Below, one piece after another: positions 1-10,564 of a stretch of 47,136 nucleotides of DNA. Numbering within the stretch: the first letter of the stretch is position 1; every line of letters starts with the position of its first letter. The translations under genes and the position numbers were made by a program. The notes beneath the pieces are model-generated. The model saw nothing but the letters and a program-made list of their open reading frames with translations. It searched no databases and had not been told where the DNA came from. Source of the DNA: Candidatus Omnitrophota bacterium (lineage in GTDB: Bacteria > Omnitrophota > Gorgyraeia > JAGLLT01); contig DAOVJY010000007.1 in assembly GCA_030632085.1 (NCBI GenBank), positions 8,001-55,136 of the forward strand, in the 5' to 3' direction.

Positions 1-297
1 CTTGCATTGGAAGAAGTTTTTACTCATACTAAGTATCCTGCAACGGCTATTTCGCTGGGTTATGCCAGAGGGATAGTTTGTTTAGCGGCTGCCCAATTTT
101 CTTTACCGATAGGAAGTTACGCTGCTAAAAGGGTAAAAAAAGCCATTACCGGTAGAGGTGATGCTCAAAAATATCAGGTTCAAAGTATGGTTCGAAATAT
201 TCTCAAACTTAAAGAAGTGCCAAAGTCATTTGATGCGTCAGATGCTTTGGCTATAGCTATAACTCATACCTATCTTGATAGAGGGGGAGTTAAATGA
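1..297 (+). CDS. ruvC: Holliday junction endonuclease RuvC (C-terminal part, cut by window start)
   Basis: Open from the first base in frame 1 with no start visible, so the N-terminal half of the gene lies outside the window. The visible 98 residues match the RuvC C-terminal half: an EEVF stretch, a GYARG helix, the basic AAKRVKKAITGRG region and the closing DASDALAIAITH motif, which carries late catalytic acidic residues of this RNase H-fold resolvase. RuvC cuts Holliday junctions held open by RuvAB. The stop overlaps the ruvA start (ATGA, 294-297), so the two are translationally coupled. The direct ruvA and ruvB neighbours make the call safe. Confidence 0.95.
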   Translation, partial: LALEEVFTHTKYPATAISLGYARGIVCLAAAQFSLPIGSYAAKRVKKAITGRGDAQKYQVQSMVRNILKLKEVPKSFDASDALAIAITHTYLDRGGVK

Positions 298-929
298 TAT
301 CCAGAATACGCGGAAGCCTTAAAGAAATTAAAGATAATAGTATTTTATTGGAAGCAAGTGGAGGTATAACATATGAGGTGCTTATACCGACTGCTATTAT
401 GGACTCCTTAAACTTATCCCTTGATTCAAAAGAACCCCTCGAGTTAGTAACCTACTTTTATCATCAGGTTGAACCTTCCAGGTCAATTCCTATATTAATA
501 GGTTTTTCTAATGAAATTGAGCGGGAGTTTTTCGTTCAGTTTATCAGCGTTTCCGGCATAGGCCCTAAAGCGGCTGTCAAGGCTTTATCTCTGCCTATAC
601 CTATTATAGCTGATGCTATTGATTCGGATAATGAAGCGGTTTTAAAATCATTACCTGGCATAGGCGCTAGGCGGGCTCGGGAAGTAATTGCCAAGTTGCA
701 AGGAAGAGTTGGTAAGTTCGGCCTCATTAAAGATGTTGGTGAAAAAACTCTCAAAAGAGAAATTAATTCCGATATACAAAGAGAAGCTCTGCAAGTTCTT
801 ACACAATTACAATATAAAAAACAAGAAGCTGAAAAAATGCTCTATGATGCTTTTGTAAATAATCATAATTTGAAGAGTGTTGAAGATATTTTAAATGAGA
901 TTTATAAACAAAAATCGAAAAAGAGTTAA
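294..929 (+). CDS. ruvA: Holliday junction branch migration protein RuvA
   Basis: RuvA forms the tetramer that binds the four-way junction and positions RuvB motors. The 211-residue length is normal. Residues 1-65 look like the OB-fold domain. Two helix-hairpin-helix motifs follow: SGIGPK near residues 87-92 and PGIGARRARE near 121-130. A flexible linker and a small C-terminal domain (about 160-205) that would contact RuvB complete the protein. The second hairpin replaces the usual GKKTAER with GARRARE, a mild divergence. The gene overlaps ruvC by 4 bases and sits 11 bases before ruvB. Confidence 0.97.
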   Translation: MISRIRGSLKEIKDNSILLEASGGITYEVLIPTAIMDSLNLSLDSKEPLELVTYFYHQVEPSRSIPILIGFSNEIEREFFVQFISVSGIGPKAAVKALSLPIPIIADAIDSDNEAVLKSLPGIGARRAREVIAKLQGRVGKFGLIKDVGEKTLKREINSDIQREALQVLTQLQYKKQEAEKMLYDAFVNNHNLKSVEDILNEIYKQKSKKS

Positions 930-940
930 AGTGGTAATTT

Positions 941-1987
941 ATGGCCGGAGAAAATAAGCAAGGGATAGAAGGTTATGAACTTCTAAAGAACCAAGAGACA
1001 GATGAGGATTTGGTTGTTAATCTATCTTTAAGACCAAAGAGCTTGTCTGATTTTGTTGGTCAAAAAAAGATAGTTGAGAATCTTAAAATATCCATTGAGG
1101 CGGCCAGAAAAAGAAATGAACCTATGGAACATATCTTTTTTTCAGGTCCTCCCGGCTTAGGCAAAACAACTCTAGCGCATATAATTGCTCATGAGATTAA
1201 TTCAAAAATTACCTGCACCAGTGGCCCGGCAGTAGATAGGGCCGGTGATTTAATAGGGATTTTAACTAATCTGGAAGAGAAAGACATTTTTTTTATTGAT
1301 GAAATTCACCGTTTGTCAAAAAATGTTGAAGAATTTATGTATCCTGCTATGGAAAACTTTCAGATAGATTTTATAATTGATAAAGGGCCGTATGCTAAGA
1401 CAATAAATTTTAATATCAAACCTTTTACTTTTATAGGGGCGACTACCAGGGCAGGGTTACTTACAGCACCTTTAAGAACCAGATTTGGCCTTTTTTTTCA
1501 TCTCGATTTCTATAGGCCTGAAGATTTAATTACAATTATTAAAAGGTCGGCTAGTATTCTAAGTGTTCCAATTGATGACGGCGGTGCAGCTGAAATAGCT
1601 GGGCGGGCTCGAGGGACTCCCCGAGTGGCTAACCGCCTATTAAGAAGGGTAAGGGATTTTGCTGAAGTTAAAGGTGATGGGTCGATTAACAAAGATACTG
1701 CTGATAAAGCCTTAAGCATGCATGGTGTGGACGATAAAGGACTTAATAGTTTAGATAGAAAAGTGCTTGAGACAGTTATTAAAACTTATAAAGGAGGTCC
1801 TGTAGGGATAGACTCGTTGGCTGCTACACTAAATGAAGAAAAAGATATTGTTGCTGATGTGGTAGAACCCTTTCTTTTGAAAATTGGATTTTTAAAAAGG
1901 ACCCCACGGGGCAGGCAAGCGACAGAAGAAGCCTTCAAGCATTTTAGTATTGAGCTTAAAAGTGATCACCAAAAAGAACTGTTTTAA
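941..1987 (+). CDS. ruvB: Holliday junction branch migration ATPase RuvB
   Basis: AAA+ motor that drives branch migration on RuvA-bound junctions. It has 348 residues, the normal length. Visible motifs are the LRPKSLSDFVGQ N-terminal signature (30-41), Walker A GPPGLGKTT (69-77), Walker B with FFIDEIH (117-123), and sensor 1 with the trans-acting arginine finger in GATTRAG (166-172, R170). A C-terminal winged-helix domain ends near RTPRGRQAT. It lies directly downstream of ruvA and 5 bases before queH, so the ruv genes and the queuosine genes probably share a transcript. Confidence 0.98.
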   Translation: MAGENKQGIEGYELLKNQETDEDLVVNLSLRPKSLSDFVGQKKIVENLKISIEAARKRNEPMEHIFFSGPPGLGKTTLAHIIAHEINSKITCTSGPAVDRAGDLIGILTNLEEKDIFFIDEIHRLSKNVEEFMYPAMENFQIDFIIDKGPYAKTINFNIKPFTFIGATTRAGLLTAPLRTRFGLFFHLDFYRPEDLITIIKRSASILSVPIDDGGAAEIAGRARGTPRVANRLLRRVRDFAEVKGDGSINKDTADKALSMHGVDDKGLNSLDRKVLETVIKTYKGGPVGIDSLAATLNEEKDIVADVVEPFLLKIGFLKRTPRGRQATEEAFKHFSIELKSDHQKELF

Positions 1988-1992
1988 GTTTT

Positions 1993-2550
1993 ATGAAAAA
2001 TGTATTATTACACGTCTGCTGTGCGCCTTGTCTGATTTATCCATACCAATATCTTACCGATGTAGGTTTTAAAGTTGTAAATTATTTTTATAATCCCAAT
2101 ATCCATCCTTACAGTGAATATAAAGAGAGATTAAAATCACTAAAAGATTATACAGAAGTGAACAATTTTGGATTAGTTGTTGAAGAGGGTTATAGTTTAG
2201 AGGATTTTTTTTCAAAAATTAAAGATAAAACTGATGAACCCGAACGCTGTCACTTATGTTGGCAAATGCGCCTCGAGAGAACAGCCTTAAAAGCCAAGGA
2301 GCTAGGCCTTAATGCGTTTACAACCACACTTTTAGTTAGCCCCTTTCAAGATCAAATAGCTATAAAGGAGATAGGGGAGAACATCGCCAAGAAACAAGGA
2401 ATAACTTTTTATTATCATAATTTTTCCAGAGGGTTTAAGCAAGCTCATGATAAAGCCAAGAAATTGGGTATGTATTTACAGAAATACTGTGGGTGTTTAT
2501 ATTCCGAGAGAGCCAGATATCTAAAGCAATATAGGAAAAAAAATGAGTAA
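1993..2550 (+). CDS. queH: Epoxyqueuosine reductase QueH
   Basis: QueH (formerly DUF208) performs the last step of queuosine synthesis, reducing epoxyqueuosine in tRNA to queuosine. It is unrelated to the cobalamin-dependent QueG. The 185-residue protein shows the N-terminal CCAPC motif (C9, C10, C13), the NPNIHPYSEY stretch (35-43), a CHLC pair (C86, C89) and a YCGC pair (C166, C168). These are the cysteines expected for metal/Fe-S binding and redox function in this family. queA and tgt, which act earlier in the same pathway, lie just downstream, which supports the assignment. Confidence 0.93.
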   Translation: MKNVLLHVCCAPCLIYPYQYLTDVGFKVVNYFYNPNIHPYSEYKERLKSLKDYTEVNNFGLVVEEGYSLEDFFSKIKDKTDEPERCHLCWQMRLERTALKAKELGLNAFTTTLLVSPFQDQIAIKEIGENIAKKQGITFYYHNFSRGFKQAHDKAKKLGMYLQKYCGCLYSERARYLKQYRKKNE

Positions 2551-2604
2551 TATAATCCGTGCGCTTATTAATTAGTTTAATCTTAAGTATAATTTTTTAA
2601 TTAT

Positions 2605-3792
2605 ATGCCTAATAAAATAAGAAAATATTTTTTAATTACAATAAGTTTATTATTTATAGTAATTGCCAATTCATCTCCGGTATTAGCTATGGCGCAAAGT
2701 CCTCGAGGGCCAAAGAAATATATCAGAGTAGCGGTGGTTCAGAAAAAAGACGCGGTTGATTTGCAACTAAAAGGCCGATACCGCATATACTCTTTAAATT
2801 CAGAAAACCTGATTAAAGAGGGCAAAAACTTAAGAGCTAAGGTAAAGGTTGGTAAAAATGGTATAGAGTTAGGCGAGAAGAGGTTGGACATAGTAGGTAT
2901 TCGCATAGAGACCGCTTCTGATGCGGCCATTATAATTAATAAACGTAAGTTTAGAGGCGTAATGGATATTATAGGAAAACCTAGTGAAACTTTGCTTTTG
3001 GTTAATCATGTCGACATTGAGGAGTATTTATGCGGTGTTTTATATCATGAAGTTTCTCATCTCTGGCCTTTGGAGGCTTTAAAGGCTCAAGCTATTGCTT
3101 CAAGAACTTTTGCTTTATATCAACATCAGGTCAATAAAGATAAAGAGTATGATTTAACTAATACAACCTATTCTCAGGTGTATGGAGGAGCTACCAGCGA
3201 AAAGTACCGAACCAATAAAGCTGTAATAAAAACTTATGGACAGGTTATGACTTATAATGGAAAGATGTTTCCTGCTTACTTTCATGCTTGCTGCGGCAGT
3301 CATACTGAAGATGCCGATAAGCTGTGGAAGACAAACCTTCTTGTTTTAAAAGGCAGGCCTTGCGCATACTGCGCGTGTTCGCCTCACTTTAATTGGTCAA
3401 GAAAGGTGTCAATTTGGCTTGTAAGAAAAAAATTATTAGAAAATGGTTATAAATGTGGTAAAATTACGTCTTTTGAGCCGGCTGCTTATGATGCTTCAGG
3501 CAGGATAACTAATATTATTATTAAAACAACTCAAGGTACTCTTGAGATATCTTCTAATAAGTTTAGGATAATGATAAGTCCGACATTGATTAAATCGACC
3601 AACTTTACTGTCAGACTATACGATGAATTTCTCTATTTTGAAGGTAGGGGTTGGGGTCATGGTGTGGGGCTTTGCCAGTGGGGAGCTTACGGTATGTCTC
3701 GAGAAGGCTTTAAGGCGGATGAAATACTGGATTTTTATTATCCGGAAAATAATATAATGGATATATGGGATAATGGTACTTACGCTCAATGA
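2605..3792 (+). CDS. SpoIID/LytB domain protein, exported
   Basis: A 395-residue secreted protein. Residues 1-29 form a signal peptide (basic start, hydrophobic core, VLA before the likely cleavage site). The SpoIID domain spans roughly 125-260. It contains the EEYLCGVLYHEV stretch with a glutamate (E149) at the position of the SpoIID catalytic residue, then ALKAQAIASRT and QVYGG. The C-terminus has the family motif GRGWGHGVGLCQWGA (about 348-362). SpoIID-type enzymes are lytic transglycosylases acting on peptidoglycan; in non-sporulating bacteria they are thought to act in division or wall turnover. No sporulation genes are visible, so a sporulation role is not implied. The end overlaps the queA start by 20 bases. 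Confidence 0.9.
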   Translation: MPNKIRKYFLITISLLFIVIANSSPVLAMAQSPRGPKKYIRVAVVQKKDAVDLQLKGRYRIYSLNSENLIKEGKNLRAKVKVGKNGIELGEKRLDIVGIRIETASDAAIIINKRKFRGVMDIIGKPSETLLLVNHVDIEEYLCGVLYHEVSHLWPLEALKAQAIASRTFALYQHQVNKDKEYDLTNTTYSQVYGGATSEKYRTNKAVIKTYGQVMTYNGKMFPAYFHACCGSHTEDADKLWKTNLLVLKGRPCAYCACSPHFNWSRKVSIWLVRKKLLENGYKCGKITSFEPAAYDASGRITNIIIKTTQGTLEISSNKFRIMISPTLIKSTNFTVRLYDEFLYFEGRGWGHGVGLCQWGAYGMSREGFKADEILDFYYPENNIMDIWDNGTYAQ

Positions 3793-4834
3793 TTTTAATT
3801 ATGAATTGCCGCAGGAATTAATTGCTCAGCATCCGGCAAAAAAGAGAACCCAGTCAAAGCTTCTAGTTATTAACCGTGATAAGAGAACTATTGAGCATAA
3901 GGCTTTTATTGATTTTATTAAGTATATCAAGAAAGATGATGCTCTGGTTGTAAATAACACCTATGTTATTCCAGCTCGGCTTAAAGCTATAAGAGAAAAA
4001 ACAGGCGCGAAGCTAGAAGTTTTTATTGAAAGAAAAATAGCACCTTATACTTATAAAGTTTTAGTTAAGCCGTCCAAGAGAGCCAGGGCGGGAGATTATA
4101 TAAAATTTCCCAAAAGTTTAATTAAAGCACGAGTTATAGAGGATATTTCACCTCTGAAGGTAATTAAGTTTAAGGGGATAAGCGGATTGGATAAAATGCT
4201 TGAAAAAGAAGGGTCAGTCCCGCTTCCACCCTACATAAAAAGATTGCCCATAGCGTCTGATAAATTAAGATATCAAACTGTTTATGCTAATAAGAAAGGG
4301 GCTGTTGCTGCTCCGACGGCTGGATTGCACTTTGATGAAAGATATCTCCAGAGAATTAAACGCAAAGGTGCTAAAATCTGCCAATTGACTTTACATGTTA
4401 GCTATGGTACATTTAAACCCGTTACTCAGGAGGATTTAGAGAAAAATAGATTGCATAAAGAGTATTTTTCTCTTAATAAGCAAACAGTGAATACGCTTAA
4501 TAAAATAAGGAAAAATGAAGGGAAAATAATTGCTGTAGGTACCACGAGTTGCCGAGCTATGGAGTCTGCTTCTGATAAAGGTATTTTGCAACAGCAGGCG
4601 CGCGAAACAGATTTATTTATATACCCACCATATAAATTTAGGGCAACTGATGTTTTACTAACTAATTTTCATTTACCAAATAGTTCTTTATTGATGTTAG
4701 TCAGCGCTTTTATAGGTGATGTTGATAATATATCCGCTGAAGAAGGCCATGGGTTGTTGATGGAAGCATACAGGCAGGCTATTAAAAGAAAGTATCGCTT
4801 TTATAGTTATGGTGACGCGATGCTAATTTTATAA
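3773..4834 (+). CDS. queA: S-adenosylmethionine:tRNA ribosyltransferase-isomerase QueA
   Basis: QueA transfers and isomerises the ribosyl group of AdoMet onto 7-aminomethyl-7-deazaguanine in tRNA, making epoxyqueuosine. Its 353 residues are standard. The family signatures are present in order: FNYELPQELIAQHP near the start, VVNNTYVIPARL, PTAGLHFDERYL, HVSYGTFKPV, GTTSCRAMES, and NFHLPNSSLLMLVSAF towards the end. The ATG at 3773 lies 20 bases inside the spoIID gene, so translation is coupled. Within this window queA, tgt and queH give the late part of the queuosine pathway; preQ1 synthesis genes are not seen. Confidence 0.97.
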   Translation: MVLTLNDFNYELPQELIAQHPAKKRTQSKLLVINRDKRTIEHKAFIDFIKYIKKDDALVVNNTYVIPARLKAIREKTGAKLEVFIERKIAPYTYKVLVKPSKRARAGDYIKFPKSLIKARVIEDISPLKVIKFKGISGLDKMLEKEGSVPLPPYIKRLPIASDKLRYQTVYANKKGAVAAPTAGLHFDERYLQRIKRKGAKICQLTLHVSYGTFKPVTQEDLEKNRLHKEYFSLNKQTVNTLNKIRKNEGKIIAVGTTSCRAMESASDKGILQQQARETDLFIYPPYKFRATDVLLTNFHLPNSSLLMLVSAFIGDVDNISAEEGHGLLMEAYRQAIKRKYRFYSYGDAMLIL

Positions 4835-4846
4835 AGTATAACTTAA

Positions 4847-6016
<1,170 letters not shown>

Positions 6017-6050
6017 TAAACATAAAATTATAAACGATAAGGAGAAAAAG

Positions 6051-6392
6051 ATGAATTTATTAGCTACTATAGCTTACGCGGCTGGAACAGCACCGCAAGC
6101 TGGGGTTGAGGCGGAAGCGCAGAACCCTTTGTTTGCTTTGTTGCCGTTCGTTGCCATTGTAGGGGTAATTTATTTTCTTATGATTCGTCCGCAGAAAGCC
6201 CAACAGCGAAAGCATACAGAAATGCTCCAGAGTTTAAAGAAAAATGATGAAGTGATTACTCAGGGAGGCATTTATGGAACGATTGTTAACGTAAAACTTG
6301 ATACGTTTACTTTAAGAATAGATGCTGCTACTAGAATTGAAATTGGTAAAAGTTTTATATTGGGTAAGAAAAAAAATACAGAAAATCAATAA
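6051..6392 (+). CDS. yajC: Sec translocon accessory subunit YajC
   Basis: Small inner-membrane protein that associates with SecDF at the SecYEG translocon. The ATG at 6051 is preceded by GGAG (6041-6044) and gives 113 residues, the usual size. The same frame stays open upstream into tgt, but that would add unrelated residues and has no comparable ribosome binding site. There is one membrane segment (about residues 24-46), followed immediately by the hallmark MIRPQKAQQRKH, then the soluble domain with LKKNDEVITQGGIYGTI. It lies between tgt and secDF as in many bacteria. Confidence 0.96.
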   Translation: MNLLATIAYAAGTAPQAGVEAEAQNPLFALLPFVAIVGVIYFLMIRPQKAQQRKHTEMLQSLKKNDEVITQGGIYGTIVNVKLDTFTLRIDAATRIEIGKSFILGKKKNTENQ

Positions 6393-6456
6393 ACCGCTGG
6401 CTTAAACAAAGGTAAATTCTCTGCGATAATTTATCTTTAAGCTTCGGAGTTAATTC

Positions 6457-6473
6457 GTCCGCCTTAGGCGGAC
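6457..6473. repeat. Perfect 17-bp inverted repeat upstream of secDF
   Basis: GTCCGCCTTAGGCGGAC forms two 8-base arms around a single central T. It lies between yajC and secDF, ending 5 bases before the AAGGAGG ribosome binding site (6479-6485). It is G+C rich against an A+T-rich background. No T-run follows, so it is not a standard terminator. It could be a dispersed palindromic element, an mRNA processing or stability hairpin, or a regulator of SecDF translation. Confidence 0.75.
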
Positions 6474-6491
6474 TCATTAAGGAGGATCAAC

Positions 6492-8837
6492 GTGGTTGCT
6501 AACTTTAAATGGAAAGTCATAATAGTTATAGCAGTTATTGCAAGCTGCCTCTGGCTGATGTATCCGCCTCAAGAGAGGATTAATCTCGGCTTGGATTTAC
6601 AAGGCGGTATGCATTTAGTGCTTAAGGTAGATACTGATGAGCTTCCCAGTGATGCTAAAAGCGGTGCTGTCAGAAGAGCTCTTGAAATAATCAGAAACAG
6701 GGTTGATCAGTTTGGAGTGGCTGAACCTTCTATTCAACTTAAAGGTAAAAACCGTATTATAGTTGAATTGCCAGGCATAGAAGACAGGCAGAGAGCGGTT
6801 GACTTAATTGGAAGAACCGCGCTTTTGGAATTCAATGTAGTCGCGCCATGGCAGAAGACTGAACAAGCTCTTAATGCTTTGGATAAAGAGACAAAGATAC
6901 TTAAAAAAGTTGAAATAAAAGAAGATCAAACTAGAGAAGGGGTAATCTTTAAATCAGTTATATTTTCTGAAGAAGACAAAGAAGAAATAAGAGAAATATT
7001 AAGTGCTCCGAAAACGGCTTCTCTGGTTCCCAAAGGCTATAAATTTTTAATTTCCCGCGAGATGAATGTGCAGGATGAAACCTTTAGACAGCTATATTTA
7101 TTAAAGATAACACCTGAGATTACAGGAGAATCATTAATTACTGCCAGCTGGGATAGAGATCAGTTTAAAAAATATCATGTTTCATTGGATTTTGATGCTA
7201 AGGGCAGAAAGAAAGTAAGGCAGTTGACAGCTCAAGCAGCTAAGAGATATAAAGAAAATAGTACCATTAGCAGACTAGCTATTGTTTTAGATGATGTAGT
7301 TTATTCAGCTCCTTTAATGAAGGTAGAAGTTGATGCGAATCCAATCATTGAAGGTAATTTTACTAAAACAGAGGTGGAAGACCTTTCCTTGATCTTAAGG
7401 GCGGGATCTCTACCGGCACCGATTATTATTGAGTTGGAAAATACAATTGGTCCTTCATTGGGGCAAGATTCAATAAAAAAAGGCGTCACAGCTGCTGTTT
7501 TTGGCTGCTTAATGGTTTTAGTCTTTATGGCTGTATATTATTTATTTGCAGGTTTAATTGCTAATTTCGCGCTGTGCTTAAATATTGTTATTATAATGGG
7601 AGCTCTCTCTTTTAGGGATGCTACCTTAACCTTGCCGGGCATTGCGGGTATTATTCTAACAATCGGTATGGCAGTTGATGCTAATGTACTAATTTTTGAG
7701 AGAATTCGAGAGGAGTTAAAAGTAGGCAAAAGTATTCGACCCGCAATTCAGGCCGGTTATCATAAAGCGTTTTCTACCATTTTCGATGCTAACCTGACAA
7801 CACTCCTTACCGCGTTTATCCTTTATCAAATTGGAACCGGACCCATAAAGGGCTTTGGTTTAACATTAATGATTGGTATTTCTGCCAGTATGTTTACAGC
7901 ACTAGTTGTTACCCGGCTTATCTTTGATTTCCTCACCATAAAAACCAGGATTCTTAAGAAGCTTCCAATGTTGGACTTATTGAAAGATTCAAAGTTTGAT
8001 GTTATGGGAAAAAGAAAAATAGCTTATACGGTTTCACTTATTGTGATAATTGCCGGGTTAGTAGCTTTTGCTCAAAGAGGGGCTGAGAATTTTGGTATTG
8101 ATTTTACCGGAGGAACTATTCAACAAATTCAATTTGAAAAAGCTCCTGATATAAACCAGGTTAGAAATGCTTTAAAGAGTGTTAACCTAGAAAAAGCCAC
8201 TATTCAGACCTTTGGAGAAGATAATGATATTATTATAAGAACTGAAGGGCAGGAATCATCAAAGATAACCCAGGCAATTAATGAGAATTTTAAAGACAAT
8301 CAGACGCAAATAATGCGCGTAGAAGAAATCGGGCCTGCTGTTGGAAAAGAGCTGCGCTATAAGGCTTTAATCGCTATAGGTTTGGCTATGATAGTGATTT
8401 GCTTATACGTTACTTTTAGATTTGAATTTAAATTTGGTGTTTGTGCTGTTATAGCTCTCTTCCATGATGTAATTATAACGCTTGGTATATATAGTATCTC
8501 CGGCAGAGAATTATCTTTACCAATTATTGCTGCCATTTTGACTATAATCGGTTATTCGCTAAATGATACTATTGTTGTTTTTGATAGGATAAGAGAAGAC
8601 TTGCATTTAATGCATAAAGCGAGTTTTGCTAATATTGTCAATAGGAGTATAAATGAAACTCTCTCAAGAACCGTAATAACATCATTTACAACATTATTAG
8701 TGGTTTTATCACTCTATCTTTTTGGAGGCAGCGTAATAAATGATTTCGCATTCTTGCTACTAATAGGTATTATCGTTGGTACCTATTCATCTATCTTTGT
8801 AGCTGCGCCTATATTGGTTGAATGGCATAAGAAATAA
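6492..8837 (+). CDS. secDF: Fused protein translocase subunit SecDF
   Basis: Membrane protein that uses the proton motive force to pull exported proteins out of SecYEG. SecD and SecF are fused in one 781-residue chain: SecD about 1-490 and SecF about 500-781, with roughly 12 membrane segments. SecD features include LGLDLQGGMHLVL, the periplasmic P1 region, the repeat-domain border at IELENTIGPSLG, and GMAVDANVLIFERIREE. SecF features include FGIDFTGGT and YSLNDTIVVFDRIRED. The GTG start is fixed by a strong AAGGAGG at 6479-6485, six bases upstream. Fused SecDF occurs in several phyla, so the fusion is not by itself unusual. Confidence 0.96.
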   Translation: MVANFKWKVIIVIAVIASCLWLMYPPQERINLGLDLQGGMHLVLKVDTDELPSDAKSGAVRRALEIIRNRVDQFGVAEPSIQLKGKNRIIVELPGIEDRQRAVDLIGRTALLEFNVVAPWQKTEQALNALDKETKILKKVEIKEDQTREGVIFKSVIFSEEDKEEIREILSAPKTASLVPKGYKFLISREMNVQDETFRQLYLLKITPEITGESLITASWDRDQFKKYHVSLDFDAKGRKKVRQLTAQAAKRYKENSTISRLAIVLDDVVYSAPLMKVEVDANPIIEGNFTKTEVEDLSLILRAGSLPAPIIIELENTIGPSLGQDSIKKGVTAAVFGCLMVLVFMAVYYLFAGLIANFALCLNIVIIMGALSFRDATLTLPGIAGIILTIGMAVDANVLIFERIREELKVGKSIRPAIQAGYHKAFSTIFDANLTTLLTAFILYQIGTGPIKGFGLTLMIGISASMFTALVVTRLIFDFLTIKTRILKKLPMLDLLKDSKFDVMGKRKIAYTVSLIVIIAGLVAFAQRGAENFGIDFTGGTIQQIQFEKAPDINQVRNALKSVNLEKATIQTFGEDNDIIIRTEGQESSKITQAINENFKDNQTQIMRVEEIGPAVGKELRYKALIAIGLAMIVICLYVTFRFEFKFGVCAVIALFHDVIITLGIYSISGRELSLPIIAAILTIIGYSLNDTIVVFDRIREDLHLMHKASFANIVNRSINETLSRTVITSFTTLLVVLSLYLFGGSVINDFAFLLLIGIIVGTYSSIFVAAPILVEWHKK

Positions 8838-8861
8838 CAGACTTGTGGGGAATAATCTTGG

Positions 8862-10562
8862 ATGGACAAACTCTGGGCTCTGAATAAAATAGATCTGTCC
8901 GCTAGTAAGGGCTTGTCCAGAGTTCTTGGTATTAATTTAATTACGGCCTCACTTCTTGTAGGCCGAGGTATTTCAAAGCCAGAAGAAGGTCGGCGCTTTC
9001 TTGCGGGAAGCTTGAAAGATCTTTACTCTCCTTATGAATTAAGAGGTATTAAAAAAGCTGTAGCCCGCATAAATAAAGCAATTAAAAATAATGAAAAGAT
9101 TATTATCTACGGTGACTATGATGTAGATGGTATTACTTCTACAGCTCTTCTTTATACTATCCTATCAAAATTTACAGATAATCTTGGATGCTATATTCCT
9201 AACCGGCTTGAGGAAGGTTACGACCTCAATAAAGAAGCCTGCGATTACGCTAAAGGGAAAAATGTGTCTTTAATGATAACGGTTGATTGCGGTATAAGCG
9301 CGATCGTTGAAGCCGAACATTTAAAAGAACTGGGTATTGATTTAATCATTGTGGACCACCATGAACAGCAAGATAAATTACCTCATGCCGTAAGCATAAT
9401 AGACCCTCATCAAAAAAAATGTAACTATCCTTTTAAGAAGCTTGCTGGCGTAGGAGTTGTTTTTAAGTTGTTACAAGCTTTTTTGGATGAGCACATGGAG
9501 CATTCCCTTGAGTACTTAAAACCTCATTTGGACTTGGTGGCTCTGGGCACCATTTCAGATGTGGTTCCTTTGGTAGATGAAAACAGGATTTTCATAAAAG
9601 AAGGTTTAAGACAGCTTAATCAGACTAGTAAAATCGGACTCAAAGCTTTAATAAAACGATCCTCTTTAGAAGATAAAGAGATAAGTGCTTATCATGTAGG
9701 TTTTATACTGGGTCCTCGAATAAATGCTGCCGGCCGCATAGGGTCGGCAGACGCTTCATTGCAATTACTTCTAACGCAAAGCGAAGAAGAGGCTGACGCA
9801 TTAGCCAAATTTTTAAACGACGGAAACAGGCAAAGGCAGAAAATTCAGAATAAAATTTTCAAAGAAGCTCTTTTGCAGGTTGAAGAAAGTGTAAATTTCG
9901 AGGAACATAATGTAATAGTTTTATGTAATGACTGGCATCTGGGAGTTGTGGGTATAGTGGCTTCAAAGATAGTTGATAAATTTTATAGACCGGCGATAAT
10001 GATCTCAACAAAGGAAGAACCGGCCAAGGGTTCGGGCCGTTCAATTGATAATTTTCATTTATTAGATGCTGTGAGACAGTGCTCTCATCACCTGAGTGGT
10101 TTTGGAGGGCATAAAAAAGCGTGCGGGGTTGTCTTAGATAAAGAGAAAATTGATGATTTCAGAAGGGATATTAATAAGATTGCTAGAAATATTTTGGTAT
10201 CAAACGATCTTAATCCCAGGGTTTTGGTAGATTTAGAAGTTAAACTATCAGACATAAGGTTAGATTTTTTAAGAGAAATAAATCTTCTGGAGCCCTATGG
10301 AATGGGTAATCCTAAACCGGTACTCATGACTTCAAAATTGCGGTTAAGAAGTGAACCCACTTTTTTAAAAAGAAATGGAGTAAAAATTTTGGTGACTGAT
10401 GATAAAATAACCCGTGAAGCGGTAGGTTTTTCATTAGACCACATAAATTTTAAAAAACTTTACGGAAAAACATTTAGCATGATATATACTCCTACGGTTG
10501 ACTCATACAGAGGCCGGGAGTATATCTGTCTTAGGATTAATGATATTAAAGGAGAGGGGTAG
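8862..10562 (+). CDS. recJ: Single-stranded-DNA-specific exonuclease RecJ
   Basis: 5'-3' single-strand DNA exonuclease of the DHH family used in recombination and mismatch repair. In 566 residues the metal-binding motifs are clear: YGDYDVDG (D85, D87, D89), VDCG (D142) and DHH (165-167). The DHHA1 half contains GPRINAAGRIGSAD and GSGRSID, with a final GFGGHKKACG motif. The C-terminal OB region (about 455-566) is also present. The stop is 2 bases before the TTG of the secY-like gene, suggesting co-transcription with the Sec genes upstream. Confidence 0.96.
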   Translation: MDKLWALNKIDLSASKGLSRVLGINLITASLLVGRGISKPEEGRRFLAGSLKDLYSPYELRGIKKAVARINKAIKNNEKIIIYGDYDVDGITSTALLYTILSKFTDNLGCYIPNRLEEGYDLNKEACDYAKGKNVSLMITVDCGISAIVEAEHLKELGIDLIIVDHHEQQDKLPHAVSIIDPHQKKCNYPFKKLAGVGVVFKLLQAFLDEHMEHSLEYLKPHLDLVALGTISDVVPLVDENRIFIKEGLRQLNQTSKIGLKALIKRSSLEDKEISAYHVGFILGPRINAAGRIGSADASLQLLLTQSEEEADALAKFLNDGNRQRQKIQNKIFKEALLQVEESVNFEEHNVIVLCNDWHLGVVGIVASKIVDKFYRPAIMISTKEEPAKGSGRSIDNFHLLDAVRQCSHHLSGFGGHKKACGVVLDKEKIDDFRRDINKIARNILVSNDLNPRVLVDLEVKLSDIRLDFLREINLLEPYGMGNPKPVLMTSKLRLRSEPTFLKRNGVKILVTDDKITREAVGFSLDHINFKKLYGKTFSMIYTPTVDSYRGREYICLRINDIKGEG

Positions 10563-10564
10563 TT

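Noticed and set aside
2605-3792. Sporulation marker
   Set aside because: SpoIID domains are widespread in non-sporulating bacteria and no other sporulation gene is present.
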